Origin: Fumia sp045121595
Lineage (GTDB): Bacteria; Bacillota; Clostridia; Oscillospirales; Ruminococcaceae
Reading direction: 5' to 3'
Length of the DNA: 26,482 nt
NCBI GenBank assembly: GCA_045121595.1
Contig: JBGVGI010000064.1
Span: 1-26,482, forward strand
Shown here: positions 23,701 to 26,482 of the stretch, piece after piece
Position numbering within the stretch: the stretch's first letter is position 1
How the letters are laid out: the number at the start of each line of letters is the position of its first letter
Made by a program: the position numbers and the translations under genes
Notes under the pieces: model-generated
The model's input: only the letters and a program-made list of their open reading frames with translations
What the model was told of the DNA's origin: nothing
The model's database searches: none

Positions 23701-26482
23701 TGATAACAAAGAATTGACTGACGGTATTGTTCCCACATACAGTGGTGAAACAGGTAAAGCTGCAGGTGCTTCTGACGGATTTAACGTTACTGTTGATCTT
23801 GGTTCAGTACAGGAAGTTTCCAGAATTTCCGTAGAATATGTAAATGCTAACTGGGGTGGTATTACTCTTCCCAAAGCTGCACGTTACTATTATTCCGAAG
23901 ATGGTGTTACATTCTACGAATTTGGCGAAAAATGGACAAACCACACATATAATGTACAGACTATTATGTTTGCTGATGCAAACGTTGAAGAACCTGTAAA
24001 AGCACAGTACATTAAAGTTTCAGGTGGAGAATCCGGTTGGATTTTCCCTGCTGAAATTCAGATTTACGGTGTTTATGCTGAACCCGCTGAGGCTCAGGTT
24101 CCCGTAATCGACAAAGATCTTGACATTACTAAAGCAATCCTCGAAGGCGATACAGCTACTTTGGCAGTAGAAGCTTCCACATCTGACGCAGGCACACTTT
24201 CTTATCAGTGGTACAAAGATGGTGTTGCTATCGAAGGTGCAACAGCTGCTTCTTATGACGTAAATGAAGCTGGTCTTTATAAAGTAGTTGTTACAAACAC
24301 ACTCGGTGAGAAAACAGCAACAGCTGAATCCGCTATCTGTGCAGTAACAGTACTTGAAAGAGCAACAACTCCTGTAATCGAACTCAGAGATGCTACAATC
24401 TACGAAGGCGAAACAGCTACATTGACAGCAGTTGTTACAAACGTTAACGGTGAAGTTGAATACGCATGGTACAAAGATGGTTTTGTAGTAAGCAACGGTT
24501 CTTCTGTAAGAGCAACTACAGCTGGTACATACGAACTCACTGTAACAAATAAACTCAACGGCACTACAGCTAAAGCGTTTGCTACTGCTACAGTAACAAT
24601 TCTCGCTAAAGCTTCCGTTCCCGTAATTGCTGAAATGGAAGATGCAACCGTTCTTGACGGTGAATCTGCTACATTTACTGCAGTTGCAGAAGGTAACGGT
24701 ACACTCACTTACGCTTGGTACTTTGGTGATGCAGTAATCGGTACAGATGCTTCCATCACAGTATCCGAAGCAGGTGAATACAAAGTTGTAGTAACAAATG
24801 CATTAAACGACACAGAAGCTACAGCAGAAGCAACAGTTACATTGACAGTACTCGACAGAGCTTCCGCTCCCGTAATTGCTGAAATGGAAGATGCAACCGT
24901 TCTTGACGGTGAATCTGCTACATTTACTGCAGTTGCAGAAGGTAACGGTACACTCACTTACGCTTGGTACAAAGACGGTGAAGTAATCGGTACAGATGCT
25001 TCCGTTACAGTATCCAAAGCAGGTGAATACAAAGTTGTAGTAACAAATGCTCTCAATGGCACAGAAGCTACAGCAGAAGCAACCGTAACATTGACAGTTC
25101 TCGACAGAGCAAATACTCCCGTAATTGCTGAAATGGAAGATGCAACCGTTCTTGACGGTGAATCTGCTACATTTACTGCAGTTGCAGAAGGTAACGGTAC
25201 ACTCACTTATGCTTGGTACTTTAATGATGCAGTAATCGGTACAGATGCTTCCATCGAAGTTTCCGAAGCAGGTGAATACAAAGTTGTAGTAACAAATGCA
25301 TTAAACGGCACAGAAGCTACAGCAGAAGCTACAGTTACATTGACAGTACTCGACAAAGCTTCCACTCCCGTAATTGCTGAAATGGAAGATGCAACCGTTC
25401 TTGATGGTGAATCTGCTACATTTACTGCAGTTGCAGAAGGTAACGGTACACTCACTTACGCTTGGTACAAAGACGGCGAAGTAATCTCCACAGATGCTTC
25501 CATCGAAGTTTTAGAAGCAGGTGAATACAAAGTTGTAGTAACAAATGCATTAAATGGCACAGAAGCTACAGCAGAGGCTACAGTTACATTGACAGTTCTT
25601 GCAAGAGCAGAAGCTCCTGTAATTACAAAAGATCTTACTATTGCAGAATCTTTCCTTGAAGGTGCAAGCAAAGTATTCGAAGTTTTGGCAGAAGGTAATG
25701 GCACACTTTCCTATCAGTGGTATAAAGACGGCGAAGCTATCGAAGGTGCTACAGAAAATACATACGTAGTAGCAGAAGCAGGTCTTTATAAAGTAGTTGT
25801 TACAAACACATTAAACGGCACAGAAGCTACAGCTGAATCTTCCGTATGTGCAGTAACAGTACTTGAAAAAGCTGATGAACCTACAGTTTCTGTTGACGAC
25901 GTAACAATCGTTGAAGGTGAAACTGCTACACTTACAGCTACAGCTTCCGGTAACGGTACTTTGACATACACATGGTACAAAGACAATACTGTAATCGGTG
26001 AAGACGTTTCTGTTGAAGTAACAGAAGCAGGCGAATACGTAGTTGTAGTACTTAACTCCTTGAATGGTTCCTACGCTACAGCACAGGCTAAAGCTACAGT
26101 AACAGTTTTAGACAGCGCTGATGCTCCCGTATTTACAGTAGTTCCTGAAGATGCTTCAATCTATGCAGGTGAAAAAGCTGTATTCAATGCTGAAGCTACA
26201 GCAAACGGTGAAGTAACATACGCTTGGTACTTTGAAGGTGAAGTAATCTCCACAGATGCTTCCATCGAAGTAACAGAAGCAGGTGAATACACAGTAGTAG
26301 CAACAAACACACTTAACGGTACAACTGCTACAGCAGAAGCAAAAGCTACTTTGACAGTAGACGCTACTGATTACGTTGCAGAAGTTAACGGTGTTCGCTA
26401 CGAAAAACTCGCTGATGCTATCGCTGCAGGCGACGAAGTAGTTCTTCTCAGAAACGTAACTATCGGTTCTAAGATTTCCATC
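20792..26482 (+). CDS. Very large secreted surface protein, discoidin-like and Ig-like repeats (3' end beyond window)
   Basis: The frame is open from the ATG at 20792 to the last base (1897 codons, no stop). GGAGG at 20780-20784 is its ribosome site. Residues 1-29 are a signal peptide (VSA/ADEN). Five discoidin-like modules follow (about 35-173, 187-340, 352-500, 515-660, 675-840), four with an LTDG or related turn and several starting G-x-x-YTHNVT-x-W. An Ig-like domain (about 852-946) and a sixth discoidin-like module (about 950-1097) come next. Nine Ig-like repeats cover 1104-1859, each with a Y-x-WY core, then DYVAEVNGVRYEKLADAIAAG. That last motif is common at the start of beta-helix stalks in Firmicutes surface proteins. 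No catalytic domain is visible. It is likely an adhesin or carbohydrate-binding scaffold; anchoring would lie beyond the window. Confidence 0.88.
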   Translation, partial: MKSFAKRLLSVVLSVLIVLSVMPTAFVSAADENPNLLLGKSYTHDVTTWYRGADKDGGVSLTDGYTANYDGTCLNAQQKKFWVEFDLDDNTKISEIQMHEIAGPAGILAPSVIIYYKESDDSEWVALDSDKGLASSGWYVAVAPVPVYASALKFAFTGNTSYSFISEIQAYAEPTGTSATGELLPNLIFGQTATHNVTSFGYQAKSNAAVLTDGNIAKAADHYNTTFTYSAPDTATFTYDTSNGGFKEIRVHSQRHLTLNNDGGRGIGAIKVDALINGEWRNIVDKNDFAQHPAGTDRAPYTFVSDERIYAEQVRISITDHTGSGWSGVSLSEIEILSESITETPDGKININWLAGRPYTHDVTTWYSTSDSDTMKATALTDGTWVTSYGTPAFRAKQATSNIEFALGGTVEFKQIDLITHGGGDSGIHSPYVDIYVKNDDVNEWVLVYTGTTDRSSSSKHHHDAYVSNESIKATDLKFVFKEGNTNHMVFIKEIAVYKETTGKEAFAELNYNPNWLLGNAYTHNVTKWHNTTTNDFEGDALTDGIKSGGWGNSSTDFFDAQQTPSEIYMNLGKKVEINEFFFDVLGNADGAGGGVYIPSVTIFYKENATDSWKTVYSGNPGLNTFRIAADKPIMASELKFKFEAASAFVFIREIEAYAKATGEANDTFNYPTTNWILKKTPVESTKLAWDGVLNNILYGSKTDPARLTDGVIDDPHGTNSYQSTTAPNKNSLPVYYVYELDDVTVREVRVAANNPTYDDNGTLKSYVDGVGSVKIEFYIDGKWVTVTNASIPYTVEGGIHSFVSEEGIRADKIKISLNRQSSGGAYSGLAYSEFEVFDNVVTSEPTGIMEFAEAPQVNVYNSDNVTVALGDNFTLIAEGISNDNGTVSYQWYKDGSKISGATSFYYTVFDTTADTAGVYTVEVTNTLASGAAATDTASYTVSVNDTWTNIALDKPYEWGYGAWSAYPDTDNKELTDGIVPTYSGETGKAAGASDGFNVTVDLGSVQEVSRISVEYVNANWGGITLPKAARYYYSEDGVTFYEFGEKWTNHTYNVQTIMFADANVEEPVKAQYIKVSGGESGWIFPAEIQIYGVYAEPAEAQVPVIDKDLDITKAILEGDTATLAVEASTSDAGTLSYQWYKDGVAIEGATAASYDVNEAGLYKVVVTNTLGEKTATAESAICAVTVLERATTPVIELRDATIYEGETATLTAVVTNVNGEVEYAWYKDGFVVSNGSSVRATTAGTYELTVTNKLNGTTAKAFATATVTILAKASVPVIAEMEDATVLDGESATFTAVAEGNGTLTYAWYFGDAVIGTDASITVSEAGEYKVVVTNALNDTEATAEATVTLTVLDRASAPVIAEMEDATVLDGESATFTAVAEGNGTLTYAWYKDGEVIGTDASVTVSKAGEYKVVVTNALNGTEATAEATVTLTVLDRANTPVIAEMEDATVLDGESATFTAVAEGNGTLTYAWYFNDAVIGTDASIEVSEAGEYKVVVTNALNGTEATAEATVTLTVLDKASTPVIAEMEDATVLDGESATFTAVAEGNGTLTYAWYKDGEVISTDASIEVLEAGEYKVVVTNALNGTEATAEATVTLTVLARAEAPVITKDLTIAESFLEGASKVFEVLAEGNGTLSYQWYKDGEAIEGATENTYVVAEAGLYKVVVTNTLNGTEATAESSVCAVTVLEKADEPTVSVDDVTIVEGETATLTATASGNGTLTYTWYKDNTVIGEDVSVEVTEAGEYVVVVLNSLNGSYATAQAKATVTVLDSADAPVFTVVPEDASIYAGEKAVFNAEATANGEVTYAWYFEGEVISTDASIEVTEAGEYTVVATNTLNGTTATAEAKATLTVDATDYVAEVNGVRYEKLADAIAAGDEVVLLRNVTIGSKISI
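24101..26368 (+). repeat. Array of nine tandem Ig-like repeats
   Basis: Unit starts at the P-V-I or equivalent codons are 24101, 24371, 24620, 24869, 25118, 25367, 25616, 25880 and 26126, with lengths of 90, 83, 83, 83, 83, 83, 88, 82 and 81 codons. Each unit has an acidic first strand, EGE/DGE-type turn, Y-x-WY core, AGEY or AGLY turn and a V-V-V-T-N-x-L strand. Units 1 and 7 resemble each other more than their neighbours (LSYQWYKDG, EAGLYKVVVTNTL, CAVTVLE). Confidence 0.9.
24620..25615 (+). repeat. Four near-identical 249-bp direct repeats
   Basis: Units begin at 24620, 24869, 25118 and 25367 with an exact 249-base period (83 codons, so frame is kept). The first 102 bases of each unit, up to the TGGTAC of the WY codons, differ at only about two positions across the four copies, while the remaining 147 bases vary more. 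Units 1 and 3 encode WYF-DAVIG and units 2 and 4 encode WYKDGEVI, an ABAB order. This suggests recent duplication of a 498-bp dimer or continuing gene conversion. Confidence 0.93.

Noticed and set aside
24400..25986. Series of minus-strand open frames, several exactly 249 bases long, across the Ig-like array
   Set aside because: They recur with the plus-strand repeat period and have no ribosome sites; they are shadows of the repeat codon pattern.

Overview
The window comes from a moderately AT-rich, low-GC Gram-positive bacterium, most likely a gut or anaerobic Clostridia member of the Oscillospirales/Ruminococcaceae kind. This rests on four things seen in the sequence: a Firmicutes-type dcw cluster led by mraZ, a PASTA-bearing class B PBP, Gram-positive signal peptides and a type I-like dockerin. 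The DNPR motif in MurE predicts meso-diaminopimelate peptidoglycan. The taxon is inferred, not proven.

Layout. 1-160 is non-coding and holds an imperfect inverted repeat. 220-1104 is an AraC-family regulator with its own promoter and a strong terminator that overlaps its stop codon. 1215-14064 is the division and wall cluster, all on the plus strand: mraZ, rsmH, ftsL, PASTA transpeptidase, murE, mraY, ftsW, murG, murA, divIB, ftsZ. It has a near-consensus promoter before mraZ, with a candidate MraZ operator and a leader hairpin. A terminator-like hairpin lies between ftsL and the transpeptidase, a hairpin sits just ahead of the murA start, and ftsZ has its own promoter and terminator. murF and murD are missing from their usual places, and murC, murB and ftsA are also absent. 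14085-15971 is a glutamine-dependent asparagine synthetase that starts only 20 bases after the ftsZ terminator.

The last 10 kb encodes two very large secreted proteins. The first (16234-20574, 1446 aa) has a signal peptide, a discoidin-like module, a DUF4855-like putative catalytic domain, three more discoidin-like modules, an Ig-like domain, a cohesin-like domain, a CarboxypepD_reg-like domain and a C-terminal dockerin. The second (20792 to the window end, at least 1897 aa, no stop seen) has a signal peptide, six discoidin-like modules, an Ig-like domain and then nine Ig-like repeats. Four of those repeats are exactly 249 bp and nearly identical in DNA, in an ABAB order. Both genes have structured leaders and share an unusual module with a YTHNVTxWY signature, so they probably act together at the cell surface on a glycan or host ligand.

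How the genes work together. RsmH methylates 16S rRNA and MraZ probably tunes the operon. MurE, MraY, MurG and MurA make peptidoglycan precursors. FtsL, DivIB, FtsW and the PASTA transpeptidase form the septal synthase that FtsZ organises. No tRNA, rRNA, CRISPR array, insertion sequence or phage gene was seen. The most unusual material is the Ig-like repeat array and the dockerin/discoidin protein pair.
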